DNA of 61,740 nucleotides, taken from NCBI GenBank assembly GCA_020852715.1, contig JADZAE010000079.1, positions 1-61,740 on the forward strand. Reading direction: 5' to 3'. How positions within the stretch are numbered: position 1 is the first letter of the stretch; every line of letters starts with the position of its first letter. This stretch comes from Deltaproteobacteria bacterium. Its GTDB lineage: Bacteria; Bdellovibrionota_C; UBA2361; SZUA-149; JADZAE01. Both the position numbers and the translations under genes were made by a program. The notes below the pieces were generated by a model. That model had not been told where the DNA came from, did no database searches, and saw only the letters and a list, made by a program, of their open reading frames with translations. This document shows positions 9,808 to 17,911 of the stretch, piece by piece.

Positions 9808-11269
9808 ACTCATACCCAGCCTAGCCGATATTTTTGCGTGTTTATCGCTTCTTTCTATTATGCTAACCGGGGCCAGCTTCATGGGCGATCCGGGTATTTA
9901 TTGGCATCTTAAAACCGGAAAATGGATTTTAGAAAATGCTGCCATTCCGCGCATTGATCCTTTTTTGGCCAGCGCCTCGCCGCGTGCTTGGATTGCCGAT
10001 CAATGGTTAAGTGATGTTATTTTTTATCAGCTTTTTGACTGCGGGGGCTTCGCTTTGCTTACTTTAGCTTCCGCTGTTTGCCTATTGCTTACCTATTATT
10101 ATTTAGCCATAAGTCATGCCCGCAGCGCCACACAGTCGCTGGCAATAACAATTTGTTCTACGCTTTTTTTATTAATCACCAGCCTTATCCAATGGTTTTG
10201 CCGGCCGGTAATCTTTTCATTTTTCTTGCTTAGCTTAGTTTATCTTTTGCTGCGCCGCAGTTTAGGTAACAGTGATAAGCCTTTAGCTTTTTGGCCATTG
10301 GGAACACTGCCTTTTATTTTTCTTCTTTGGGCAAACTTACACCCGGCATTTCCGCTGGGCCTTTTTGTTTACTTGGTCTTTGCTTTTTTTTATTATTGGC
10401 AAAATCGCACTCTCAAAACCGCCCTCTCCCTACTGGCTCTGACTTTAGGCATATTGGTGGCAACACTTCTTACCCCCCACGGGCTTGGTCTTTATCAGCA
10501 AATATTTACTCTGGTCGGAGACAGTTATTTTACTTCGCTAAACGATGAATGGCTCAGTCCTAACTTTCAGTATTTCTGCTATAAATTCTTTTTGGCTAGC
10601 ATTATCATTTTTCTTCTTTGTGGCTGGCAGCATCCGGCACAGAAGGCACAGAAGGCCGAGCTTTTATTAACTGCCGTGTTTGGCTATCTTAGTTTTTTAC
10701 ATGTTCGCTATATTCCTTTTTACTCGATTATTGTTCTCCCCGTTTTTTGTGCCGCCGTTGATGGAAGAATAAAAGCATGGAATAAAATTCAGCTGCTTAA
10801 AAATGTTTTTGCTATCCCTCTTTGGCAATCAGGAACTTTGCTCTATTTCTCTCTGACCATTGTCATCGTCTGTTTTTTCATTAAAAGCGATATCGCCATA
10901 AGTGAACTTCACCGCAAAGAAAGCTCCAGCTATCCCATAAAAGCCGTGGATGTTCTGGAAAAGACGGCGAATGACGGTTCGATTATCGGGGCTCATCCTA
11001 ATTGGGGAGGCTATATTACTTGGAGACTATGGCCCAAAAGCCGTGCAACAATTGATGATCGAAACACATTAAATACAAAGAATGACTACGAAAGTTTTTT
11101 TGCCCTATATTATTTAAAAAAAGATATGAAGCAGATATGGTCAAGAACACGATACGATTATGTTCTGCTGGATAGTAATGCGCCTTTAGCTGGTTACCTG
11201 CGCAACCAAATAGCTTGGTCAGTGCTTTATGAAGACGATAAAAGCGTTTTGTTTCAGGCTGTTAAATAA
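9794..11269 (+). CDS. GT-C-like multi-spanning membrane protein
   Basis: A 491-residue integral membrane protein with about ten hydrophobic segments. The first periplasmic loop carries DPGIYWHLKTGKWIL...PRIDPF...WIADQWLSD (about 30-75), a pattern found in a family of uncharacterised GT-C-fold-like proteins in which acidic and tryptophan residues follow the first membrane helix. The C-terminal periplasmic part has AHPNWGGYITWRLWP then TIDDRN (about 397-418), also typical of that family. The family is thought to include lipid-linked sugar transferases, but the reaction is not known. It overlaps the HelD-like gene by 14 bp. Confidence 0.6.
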   Translation: MMKTKLIPSLADIFACLSLLSIMLTGASFMGDPGIYWHLKTGKWILENAAIPRIDPFLASASPRAWIADQWLSDVIFYQLFDCGGFALLTLASAVCLLLTYYYLAISHARSATQSLAITICSTLFLLITSLIQWFCRPVIFSFFLLSLVYLLLRRSLGNSDKPLAFWPLGTLPFIFLLWANLHPAFPLGLFVYLVFAFFYYWQNRTLKTALSLLALTLGILVATLLTPHGLGLYQQIFTLVGDSYFTSLNDEWLSPNFQYFCYKFFLASIIIFLLCGWQHPAQKAQKAELLLTAVFGYLSFLHVRYIPFYSIIVLPVFCAAVDGRIKAWNKIQLLKNVFAIPLWQSGTLLYFSLTIVIVCFFIKSDIAISELHRKESSSYPIKAVDVLEKTANDGSIIGAHPNWGGYITWRLWPKSRATIDDRNTLNTKNDYESFFALYYLKKDMKQIWSRTRYDYVLLDSNAPLAGYLRNQIAWSVLYEDDKSVLFQAVK

Positions 11270-11368
11270 GGCAATTATTAGTAGCAAGGCATTAGCTGTT
11301 TCCTCTCGGTGAGACAATCTGCTAGTAGAACACGGGCTTAATGGCTAGAGATAAAACAAAGGATTTTA

Positions 11369-11998
11369 ATGCTACTGCCAAATACATTGGGAAGTACAAA
11401 ACGGCGCGATAAGTTTCGTGAGTTTGTCAACTTTGCCAATACCTTTGCCCGTTATCCGCGGCGCGTTGGGGCCTTGGCTCCCAGTTCTAAAGTTTTAGCT
11501 AAGGCTATGATTAGCGGTCTTGAGTGGAGCAAATACAAAGCGGTACTCGAATATGGTAGCGGCACCGGAGCTATAACTGCAGCCATCTTGGCTAAGCTGT
11601 CGCCTAAAGCCACATTTGTGGCTATTGAAGCAAGCAAGTCTTTTGAAAAGCATTTCCAGTCAAAATTCCCTTCGGTTAAGCTGCACATTGACTCTGTTGC
11701 AAATGTCGAAACGATTTGCCGTCAAGAAAACATAGGTAAAGCAGACTGCATCATTAGTAGCCTACCCTGGGCAATTTTCAGCAAAGAAGAACAAACTCAA
11801 TTTCTTCAGGCGACGGCAAACGTTATGGCTAAGGATGGTGTCTTTACTACCTTTGCCTATCTGCAAAGTCTGGCCACGCCCGGAGAAAGAAGATTTCTTT
11901 CTATACTGAAGGATACATTCCAAGAAGTAGAACTGATGGAACTTGTTTGGCGCAATATTCCGCCGGCTGTAGTGATTCGCGCGACAAAGCTGCGCTAA
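11369..11998 (+). CDS. Class I SAM-dependent methyltransferase, phospholipid N-methyltransferase-like
   Basis: A 209-residue Rossmann-fold methyltransferase. The N-terminal helix with RRVGALAPSSKVLAKAM (about 31-47) and the SAM-binding motif VLEYGSGTGAIT (about 57-68) match the phospholipid N-methyltransferase group (COG3963), related to rRNA adenine dimethylases. The acidic residue of the second strand is in FVAIEASKSF (about 85-94), and the motif IV position reads IISSLPWAIF (about 129), where N-terminal relatives have SLPW. The substrate could be phosphatidylethanolamine or another lipid; this is inference. No signal peptide. It starts 99 bp after the GT-C-like gene and may share its transcript. 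Confidence 0.7.
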   Translation: MLLPNTLGSTKRRDKFREFVNFANTFARYPRRVGALAPSSKVLAKAMISGLEWSKYKAVLEYGSGTGAITAAILAKLSPKATFVAIEASKSFEKHFQSKFPSVKLHIDSVANVETICRQENIGKADCIISSLPWAIFSKEEQTQFLQATANVMAKDGVFTTFAYLQSLATPGERRFLSILKDTFQEVELMELVWRNIPPAVVIRATKLR

Positions 11999-12055
11999 AC
12001 CCATCGCTAATGAATTTTGAACAAAATGAAACAAAAACTCACTAGCTAGTTGGGC
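11997..12055 (-). repeat. Family D repeat fragment, copy D1
   Basis: The block AAACCCATCGCTAATGAATTTTGAAC and the terminal CTAGCTAGTTGGGC match the reverse complement of 40860-40916, the outer half of the family D palindrome. It fills the whole gap between the methyltransferase stop and the convergent MBL hydrolase stop. Confidence 0.6.
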
Positions 12056-12943
12056 TTAGGCGGCGGCAACGGCCTTGACCATTTCCCTTAACGTCTCTTC
12101 TTGATCACGGACAAAAGGACCTTCGGGAGAAAGTATTTCTGCTTGCCATTCGGGAAGTATCGATAAAACGATCTCCTCTACCAGCTGACCCCCGCTTATC
12201 CTGTCCTTAATCATTTGAAAAAAACGTTCAGCTTCCACGCGGGCCGCTAAAAGGTATTTCTGTGCTAAGTCTCCGGTTAGGGCTCCACTATGAGAAAAGC
12301 CAAGCATTCGCACTTCAATTTTAGCCGCTCTTTCTAAGCTGTTAATGTAATCATGATAATTATTATTAAAGGCAGGTAACAGCTTATCACGGCCAAAATA
12401 AACACCAAAGGCTTCAGCGCCGCTCAGTGCTCTGTCCGAAGGAACAAAATATGCGAACTGTTCCTTGCTGTGTCCCGGACAACTAATGGCCTTAACTACA
12501 ACGCCCGCACCTAAATCTATGTCATCCCCGTCACCAACAAAATGATGCACATGAAAAATATCAGCCGAGGCGCAAACGTCAATATTTTCACCAAATGCCG
12601 CTGCGCATTCTTGATTGCGTTTGCTGATATATTCCAAAATATTTTTATCTTTTAATTTCTCCGCGCCGCTACGTGAGGCAACGACTTGCAGAGCAGGCCA
12701 GCGCTTCTTGAGCTGCGGCAATGCTCCCACATGATCAAAATGAGTGTGCGTTAAAAATAAATAATCCAAGGCTACGTCCTCGGCAAATAGCACCTCAAGG
12801 TCAGCAATTAGCGTATTGGCCGTGGCTCCGATGCCGCAATCGACCAGCGCTATCTTCTCCCCACAAATTAAAAAATGACAAGAAGCCGGTGTCGTAACTT
12901 GGTAAATATTTTCAGTTAATTGTGCGTTAGCTTTTATCCACAT
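12056..12943 (-). CDS. MBL-fold metallo-hydrolase
   Basis: A 295-residue metallo-beta-lactamase fold protein of the glyoxalase II-like group, cytoplasmic with no signal peptide. The metal motif is LTHTHFDHVG near 63-72 (HxHxDH), followed by a histidine in SCPGHSKEQ near 152 and one in GFSHSGAL near 218. The position that normally supplies the bridging aspartate (GD) reads LSGAEAFG near 172, so that ligand seems replaced by alanine, which may alter metal binding. Substrate unknown. The last 60 residues form a helical tail. It is convergent with the methyltransferase gene and monocistronic as far as I can see. Confidence 0.82.
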   Translation of the reverse strand: MWIKANAQLTENIYQVTTPASCHFLICGEKIALVDCGIGATANTLIADLEVLFAEDVALDYLFLTHTHFDHVGALPQLKKRWPALQVVASRSGAEKLKDKNILEYISKRNQECAAAFGENIDVCASADIFHVHHFVGDGDDIDLGAGVVVKAISCPGHSKEQFAYFVPSDRALSGAEAFGVYFGRDKLLPAFNNNYHDYINSLERAAKIEVRMLGFSHSGALTGDLAQKYLLAARVEAERFFQMIKDRISGGQLVEEIVLSILPEWQAEILSPEGPFVRDQEETLREMVKAVAAA

Positions 12944-13018
12944 ATTATCTCTCTGTTACTAGCTTTGAGATCTTACCACTACTTTATTAGTAGTAAAAAA
13001 TCAACCGGCCATTACCAG

Positions 13019-13581
13019 CTGAGTCTTATACCCACAAGTTGTAAAAGGATGGCTTGGTGATACATTTCGGCAACACTCTCGGCAGTGTCGCCACGGGGGT
13101 AGATAATTTTGCAAACGCTTGTGGAACACGGGATCCATCTTTGGAAGCGAAGCGGACGTAAGCCTTCACGGGATAATTTTCATTAAAACTTCAGGGGTAT
13201 TAGAAACATGAATATTTTTAAATTTATCGACGTTTCCTCATCGGAAACGACTAATCTCGTGAAGGCTTAGTCTCTGTTCTCCCACAGTTTTGCTTCGCAA
13301 AACTTGCCCCCTCTGGGGCTTTGTATATAGAAACTCAGTAAAAGTCGCGAACGGTTACGCGGACAAAGTGGGTCCCCTGCACCCAATAGTTACACGGCAC
13401 TTGGCGGCTTAGCCGCATACCGCACCTGGCATTTTCAGCCCCGGTGCGTCAGATCTTCCGACCTACAGCCTACAGATCATGCCGCGTGTTCCATAGCGTA
13501 CGCGGCATTTTCATAAGCCGATGGCGCTTACGCGTGTTACTATAAAGTAACGCATTTGACGGACTTGTGTATAAGACTCAG
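13019..13581 (+). mobile_element. Non-autonomous IS50/Tn5-like element (family B, copy B2) with a nested family A repeat
   Basis: The unit starts with CTGAGTCTTATACCCACAAG at 13019 and ends with ACTTGTGTATAAGACTCAG at 13563-13581. These are imperfect inverted repeats. The right end differs at one position from the published Tn5 outside end CTGACTCTTATACACAAGT. Flanking 8-mers ATTACCAG (13011-13018) and GTTACCAG (13582-13589) match at 7 of 8, as expected for a target duplication; the right one contains the stop codon of the EEP gene. Inside are the family B head (13050-13130), a full family A repeat (13159-13358) and the family B tail with the hairpin TGCCGCGT...ACGCGGCA at about 13479-13506 followed by TTTTC. 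No transposase is encoded. Confidence 0.75.
13159..13358 (+). repeat. Family A structured repeat, copy A1
   Basis: A full-length 200-bp copy nearly identical to A6 (49541-49740). In order it has the outer arm TAAGCCTTCAC, the hairpin CGTTTCCTCATCGGAAACG, the return arm GTGAAGGCTTA, a terminator-like stem enclosing GTTTTGCTTCGCAAAAC, and the tail AGAAACTCAGTAAAAGTC. It is nested inside the Tn5-end element and points opposite to both neighbouring genes. Confidence 0.85.
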
Positions 13582-13582
13582 G

Positions 13583-14665
13583 TTACCAGGCCGCACCTGC
13601 CTTCATCAGCAGATGATCACTCCCCTCTCCTCTTGTTCCAATCATTTCCACCATCGGCTTGCCCTCGCGGAGAAAATAACTTTCCACTTGCCCGGCGCTT
13701 ACATAAATCTCATCGTATAAATAATTATCTTTGCGATATTTATAACTATAAACCTCCGCATCCCCTTCTAGCCCACGGCGGCGGCGCTCTTTATCAAAAA
13801 GTCCGGTTAAAATCAGATCCGAATCTCGGCGCACATCGCATTGCGCCTTTAGATCTCGCTTAATTTGGCAGCTCCTTTGAAAGTCTTCTAATCTCAGCTT
13901 TCCGCTCATCACCTCCACCGAAGCCGCGCCGGAATCGGCATTCCTGTCGCCTAAAACTACGAGCGGAATATCGCTCCCTAATTGAGTTTGCTGTTCGCTA
14001 ACTATGGTTCTTAGAGCGTCGGCTGCTTCTAATCGATCTATTTCAAATTCTGTTTTTGACAAATCTTTCCAACCACCAACTCGGGATTTTAAATGAAAGG
14101 TGAGAAAATAAAACTTGCGTGCCGGATGATCGGGAGAGATTTTTACACTTGCCAGCAGTCCCAAGGGACCGCGGTTAAAACGCCTTGTTGGCGCGTGTTT
14201 GGCTAATGTCGGCACCAGGCGGCGATAGTATTCATCTATGCGCTCTACATGCACCTTGGCCGGTTGATAAACAAAAGCATTTCTAATGAATTTATCATTG
14301 GTTCTAGCCAGCGCATATTCAAACTCTTTGCCTATTGCCTTTTTCAGTTCCGTAACAAATCTTTTTATACTCTGCTTGGCGGCATTATCTGTTTTCCCGT
14401 AGATTTCTTGTAAGGCGACAATATCACAGTTACCGTCAGCTATTCGTTGGGCGAGCGCTTTATTCTGATCAAGACGTTTTTTCTTTCCCGGATATTTTTT
14501 ATTTTTTATCTCACCTAACATGTGGGCGTTCTGTGTACAGATGATAAAAGATTGCTTTTCCAGCGCCCCAGCAGTACGCGGACAAATGGTGAAGATAATC
14601 CCAAGCAACAGTAGCCCAAGATAAATTCGGACATTTGAGTTAACCCGTAAGCAACTATTTGACAT
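13583..14665 (-). CDS. Secreted endonuclease/exonuclease/phosphatase family protein
   Basis: A 360-residue protein with an N-terminal signal or anchor (hydrophobic about 12-34, ending AGA), so exported. The mature domain shows the DNase I-like EEP order: QNAHMLGE near 45, VALQEIYG near 84 (catalytic Glu), TFHLKSR near 190, VVLGDRNADSG near 240 (GDxN) and the terminal GSDHLLMKA near 349 (SDH). The reaction is phosphodiester or phosphomonoester hydrolysis; the substrate (DNA, lipid or sugar phosphate) is not evident. It overlaps the RuvC-like gene upstream by 11 bp, implying an operon with that gene and the alpha/beta hydrolase. Its stop codon lies in the target duplication of the family B element. 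Confidence 0.8.
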   Translation of the reverse strand: MSNSCLRVNSNVRIYLGLLLLGIIFTICPRTAGALEKQSFIICTQNAHMLGEIKNKKYPGKKKRLDQNKALAQRIADGNCDIVALQEIYGKTDNAAKQSIKRFVTELKKAIGKEFEYALARTNDKFIRNAFVYQPAKVHVERIDEYYRRLVPTLAKHAPTRRFNRGPLGLLASVKISPDHPARKFYFLTFHLKSRVGGWKDLSKTEFEIDRLEAADALRTIVSEQQTQLGSDIPLVVLGDRNADSGAASVEVMSGKLRLEDFQRSCQIKRDLKAQCDVRRDSDLILTGLFDKERRRRGLEGDAEVYSYKYRKDNYLYDEIYVSAGQVESYFLREGKPMVEMIGTRGEGSDHLLMKAGAAW

Positions 14666-15314
14666 AAGACCGCCAGCTTATCCCGCGCCTGCTACCTGCT
14701 TTGAAAGCCCTTTCACCTTCATTAAAAGCATCGAACAGAGAAATTTTCATACGCTGACAGAGATTAATTTTTGCTACAGCCAGAGTCCCGATAAGCAAGG
14801 CATCAATTACGTCTTGCCTAAGCTTCTTATCATCTTTTCCGGCAAGCAGTTCGGTGAGTTTACTGCCATATAGATGCTGGGCTAAATTTCTTGCCGTCTG
14901 CTTGACTTCTTTTCTTTCCAACTGCCGTCCTTTCAGTCCGAGCAGTTCAATCTGCACTGTACGAGGATTTAAGCGCCCGGGAACAGTTAGTTTGTGCTGG
15001 CGGGCAAGCGTCTCAAAAATCCCACGCACATGTTCGACTTTTGTAGCCGACGAGGGGTTTAAGGTAATAGGCGCGGGACCTTCACAGACTAGAATATCCT
15101 TAGCTCCCAAACAATAATCGATAAAGATATCGTTTATTCTTTCTTGAATAGTTAATAACCTCTTGGCTAACGGCAATTTGGAATTATTATCAGCAACCAC
15201 ACCCCAGCTCAATGGAGCTTCATCTTCTATCGCAAATAACACCCAGCCGCTTGATTGCAAGCTTGGATCTACGGCAAGCAATTTAGGGTTAACACTTTTA
15301 TTTGCCTTCACCAT
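14655..15314 (-). CDS. RuvC-like RNase H-fold nuclease
   Basis: A 219-residue protein of the RuvC/RNase H fold. Acidic catalytic positions are visible: LLAVDPSLQSSGW near 12 (D), ILVCEGPAPITLNP near 78 (E), and RQDVIDALLIG near 174 (D). Between them NPRTVQIELLG then RKEVKQTAR resembles the RuvC DNA-contact region. It is longer and more divergent than canonical RuvC, and no ruvA or ruvB is nearby, so it may be a phage-type or RuvC-like resolvase rather than the housekeeping enzyme. I chose the internal ATG at 15314 because AAGG lies six bases upstream; a longer reading to 15392 would overlap the hydrolase gene by 95 bp. Confidence 0.7.
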   Translation of the reverse strand: MVKANKSVNPKLLAVDPSLQSSGWVLFAIEDEAPLSWGVVADNNSKLPLAKRLLTIQERINDIFIDYCLGAKDILVCEGPAPITLNPSSATKVEHVRGIFETLARQHKLTVPGRLNPRTVQIELLGLKGRQLERKEVKQTARNLAQHLYGSKLTELLAGKDDKKLRQDVIDALLIGTLAVAKINLCQRMKISLFDAFNEGERAFKAGSRRGISWRSYVK

Positions 15315-16158
15315 GTCCATCCTTTTCTGTGGTGTCCAATAGCGACAACAATTCCTCTTGAAGCTGACCCTTACATTGGGAGAACAAATCATTATGAGCT
15401 ACCCCGGGCAGCATAAAAACTTTTTTGTAAATTCCTTGATAGCTATTGGCGTTTGCTTCGCCGTGCCAGGGGCGGATTTCTCTATCTTCAAGCCCATGCG
15501 CTAAAAGCAGCTTGGTTTCTCTTAGATCTTTGATATTGTCTATACTATTGAGCCGTGTCCAGAGTAAAGGAGCAAGGAATTTCACGAAGAATCTATCTTT
15601 GGCGACATTTATAGTGCTAGTGTAGCCACCGAGCATAATGAGTACGGCGGGTTTAACGAGGTTAGCAATATACGAACCCACACCGGAGCCTAGAGAGAAG
15701 CAAAAAACTATTAAATTCTCAGGGGAAATTTTTTCATTAGCCAGAGCGTAATCGGTTACCTGCTTGGCGTCAGCTAATATTCCCGCCGCGGTCGGATACC
15801 AATCGCTGCTACCATAGCCACGATAATTCATGGTATAACTGGTAATTCCCATTTCGGAAAACCATTTTTGAAAAGCAAAGAAGCCGACAATTTCATCACC
15901 GTTGCCCGAAAATATTACGGCTACATATTTTTTTTTGCTCACATTTGCCGCTGCCGGATAACGCCACATCTCTATCTTTTTTTGCGGATTATCAAGGCGC
16001 CCCATTAACTGGCGTTCCACTCCCTCGGGAACAGGTCTCCTCCCGTGACGCCAACTAAAAAATGCTCCGGGGAAAGTTATTAGGTCTTGAAACACCAGCA
16101 GCAGAGATATGTAGACAACGACCGCAATTAATGTATCCAATAATACCTTAGTTAACAT
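15298..16158 (-). CDS. Membrane-anchored alpha/beta hydrolase
   Basis: A 286-residue protein with an N-terminal transmembrane helix (about 5-28) and an alpha/beta hydrolase domain, similar in layout to BEM46/FrsA-like hydrolases. Visible features are an oxyanion-type strand VAVIFSGNGDEIVG near 79, YRGYGSSDWYP near 111, the nucleophile elbow FCFSLGSGVG near 149 (Ser, with the first Gly of GxSxG replaced by Cys), Asp in HGLEDREI near 221 and His in GVAHNDLF near 256. Substrate unknown. First gene of a three-gene minus-strand cluster: its stop overlaps the RuvC-like start by 17 bp. Confidence 0.78.
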   Translation of the reverse strand: MLTKVLLDTLIAVVVYISLLLVFQDLITFPGAFFSWRHGRRPVPEGVERQLMGRLDNPQKKIEMWRYPAAANVSKKKYVAVIFSGNGDEIVGFFAFQKWFSEMGITSYTMNYRGYGSSDWYPTAAGILADAKQVTDYALANEKISPENLIVFCFSLGSGVGSYIANLVKPAVLIMLGGYTSTINVAKDRFFVKFLAPLLWTRLNSIDNIKDLRETKLLLAHGLEDREIRPWHGEANANSYQGIYKKVFMLPGVAHNDLFSQCKGQLQEELLSLLDTTEKDGHGEGK

Positions 16159-16177
16159 ATATTTTTCTTAACTCTGA

Positions 16178-16198
16178 CATTTTGTATCCGTTCACGAC
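16178..16198 (-). repeat. Possible relic of the family A 3' end
   Basis: GTATCCGTTCACGACT here matches the distal end of family A copies A2 and A4, but the rest of the repeat is not recognisable. The surrounding 16199-16350 is AT-rich with nothing I can identify. Confidence 0.35.
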
Positions 16199-16350
16199 TT
16201 ATTAATATGTGAGAAAGCAGCTACTTACAAAACATCAAAAAATAAAATTTTATATTTTCAAATAACCTGTAACCGTCGCAATTTTGAGCCAAATACGAGG
16301 CGCGGTGCGACATTAGAAGCACATCTAGCGCCTAACAATAATAAAGAATA

Positions 16351-16377
16351 AACTGCAAGCCAGCGAGCAGTTTTTTT
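16351..16377 (+). terminator. Intrinsic terminator-like hairpin without an upstream gene
   Basis: AACTGC, a ten-base loop, GCAGTT, then a run of seven T on the plus strand. The genes to the left run the other way, so no annotated plus-strand gene is terminated here. It could end a small RNA transcribed from 16160-16350. Confidence 0.45.
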
Positions 16378-16380
16378 CTC

Positions 16381-16545
16381 ATTACAGACGAGTGGCGAGT
16401 ACCAATCGAGGGTCCTTATGCGACCCTCGTTAAAGGCTCTTAAAGAAAAGAACTCGCTATCGTCTCACTAAAAACCGAAATAACTCGGTAGTGTAGTGCA
16501 CTACTCGCGGAGCAATTCGAGAGCCCAAAAGCGGCTCTCGACCCA
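16381..16545 (+). repeat. Family C hairpin repeats, two copies
   Basis: Two 23-nt hairpins at 16407-16429 and 16518-16540, about 110 bp apart. Each has a perfect 8-bp stem and a 7-nt loop: CGAGGGTC/GACCCTCG with loop CTTATGC, and CGAGAGCC/GGCTCTCG with loop CAAAAGC. Each follows a GAG...CAAT box. The stems differ by compensating changes. A small palindrome GTAGTGCACTAC precedes the second. The rest of 16546-16884 shows no supported gene; a 78-codon open frame at 16548-16784 has no recognisable features. Confidence 0.6.
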
Positions 16546-16906
16546 CGATGTCTGACAAAATAGTCGGCCAAAAGCGGGAACGGTTACGACATTTTGCCGT
16601 CTTGATCTATCACAATAATCATGGTTTAAGAATGCCAATATTTATCGCGGGCAGTCTCGATCGTGCTTTACGCTGCAATATCCTGGGTTATTTTAAAGCA
16701 GAAAAGCGATCGCTCAAGTTTCGGTTTAACACGACCGTTCAACTTTTGATACAGCCCCCAAAATATACCATGCGGCGAGGATAGGTAGCTGATAACCGAA
16801 GGCTTTTCCTCTTTGTTATTAATTTAGTCCTAGTAAAGGGCTAACTGCGAACAGCACTATAAGATGTCTGAACCCCTGCTCCCCGGTGAAGGCGAGTTGA
16901 TTAAAG

Positions 16907-16912
16907 TATAAT
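16907..16912 (+). promoter_or_regulatory. Candidate -10 box for pdhA
   Basis: A perfect TATAAT lies 10 bases before the pdhA ATG. A start of transcription about seven bases downstream would leave a leader of only a few bases, and no Shine-Dalgarno is visible, so pdhA may be nearly leaderless. No good -35 box is present, so confidence is low. Confidence 0.35.
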
Positions 16913-16922
16913 TGGCGAAATA

Positions 16923-17903
16923 ATGAGTACAAAAACAAAACAAAAGACTTACGAAGAGAAATGGCTCTTGGATCTATATAGGAAGATGCTGCTAATGCGG
17001 CGTTTTGAGGAGGAAGCAGCTCGCGCTTATACCGAAAGAAAGATTGGCGGGTTTCTCCACTTATACATCGGTCAGGAAGCTGTGGGATTAGGTGTGATCA
17101 GTGCTCTGGAGGACAAAGATTATGTGGTGGCCGCTTACCGCGACCACGGACATTTCTTAGCACGCGGCGGCTCAGCTAAAGCAGCAATGGCTGAACTTTA
17201 TGGCAAAGAAACTGGTTGCTCTAAAGGGCGTGGCGGCAGCATGCATTTCTTTGATGCCGAAAAGCATTTTCTCGGCGGCTATGGTATTGTTGGCGCTCAT
17301 GCCCCAATTGCCGCCGGGGCGGCATTTGCTGCTAAATATCGGGGGGAGAATTTTGTCACTGTCTGCTTTTTGGGGGAAGGTTCAGTGAGCATAGGCCCAT
17401 TTCATGAAGGGCTCTGTCTTGCTGCTCTCTGGAAGCTACCGGTAATTTTCATTGTCGAAAACAATCAATATTCGATGGGCACACCGATTCACCGCTCCTT
17501 GGTGACTCCCAACGCCGCGGTTCGTGCCGATGGTTATCCGATGAAGGGCCTAACAGTTGAAAGCGATAATGTTATCGAGTGCCATGAAATCATGAAAGAT
17601 ATCATTAGCGATGTCCGCAAAAATCCGGCGCCGGTATTAGTCGAGTTTAAAACCTACCGTTATCGTGGGCACTCCATGGCCGATCCGGCCAAATATCGCT
17701 CCAAAGAAGAAGTTGAAAATCGTAAGCAAACCGATCCTCTAATTCTCCTGAAGGCTGATATTCTAAAATTATACAAGTCAGCGGAAAGTAAATTGGTGCT
17801 CATTCACGAAGAGATAGAGAAAGAAGTCGCAGAATCGGTTGCCTTTGCCGAAAATTCAGCAGAGCCTAATCTTTCCACCGTCGAAGATAATACATACGTG
17901 TAA
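16923..17903 (+). CDS. pdhA: Pyruvate dehydrogenase E1 component, alpha subunit
   Basis: A 326-residue thiamine diphosphate enzyme subunit that, with the next gene, decarboxylates pyruvate (or a branched-chain 2-oxoacid) and passes the acyl group to E2 lipoyl. Family motifs are LHLYIGQEAV near 44, CSKGRGGSMHFF near 99 and the TPP-Mg motif from GEGSVSIGP near 151 to VENNQYSMGTP near 178, with the phosphorylation-loop-like YRYRGHSMADP near 240. The usual GDG of the TPP motif reads GEG here, a conservative change. pdhB follows nine bases later. No E2 or E3 gene is in the window. Confidence 0.9.
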   Translation: MSTKTKQKTYEEKWLLDLYRKMLLMRRFEEEAARAYTERKIGGFLHLYIGQEAVGLGVISALEDKDYVVAAYRDHGHFLARGGSAKAAMAELYGKETGCSKGRGGSMHFFDAEKHFLGGYGIVGAHAPIAAGAAFAAKYRGENFVTVCFLGEGSVSIGPFHEGLCLAALWKLPVIFIVENNQYSMGTPIHRSLVTPNAAVRADGYPMKGLTVESDNVIECHEIMKDIISDVRKNPAPVLVEFKTYRYRGHSMADPAKYRSKEEVENRKQTDPLILLKADILKLYKSAESKLVLIHEEIEKEVAESVAFAENSAEPNLSTVEDNTYV

Positions 17904-17911
17904 GGTAGCAT

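Noticed and set aside
16548..16784. A 78-codon plus-strand open frame before pdhA
   Set aside because: Begins in the family C repeat, shows no ribosome-binding site and no recognisable protein features.
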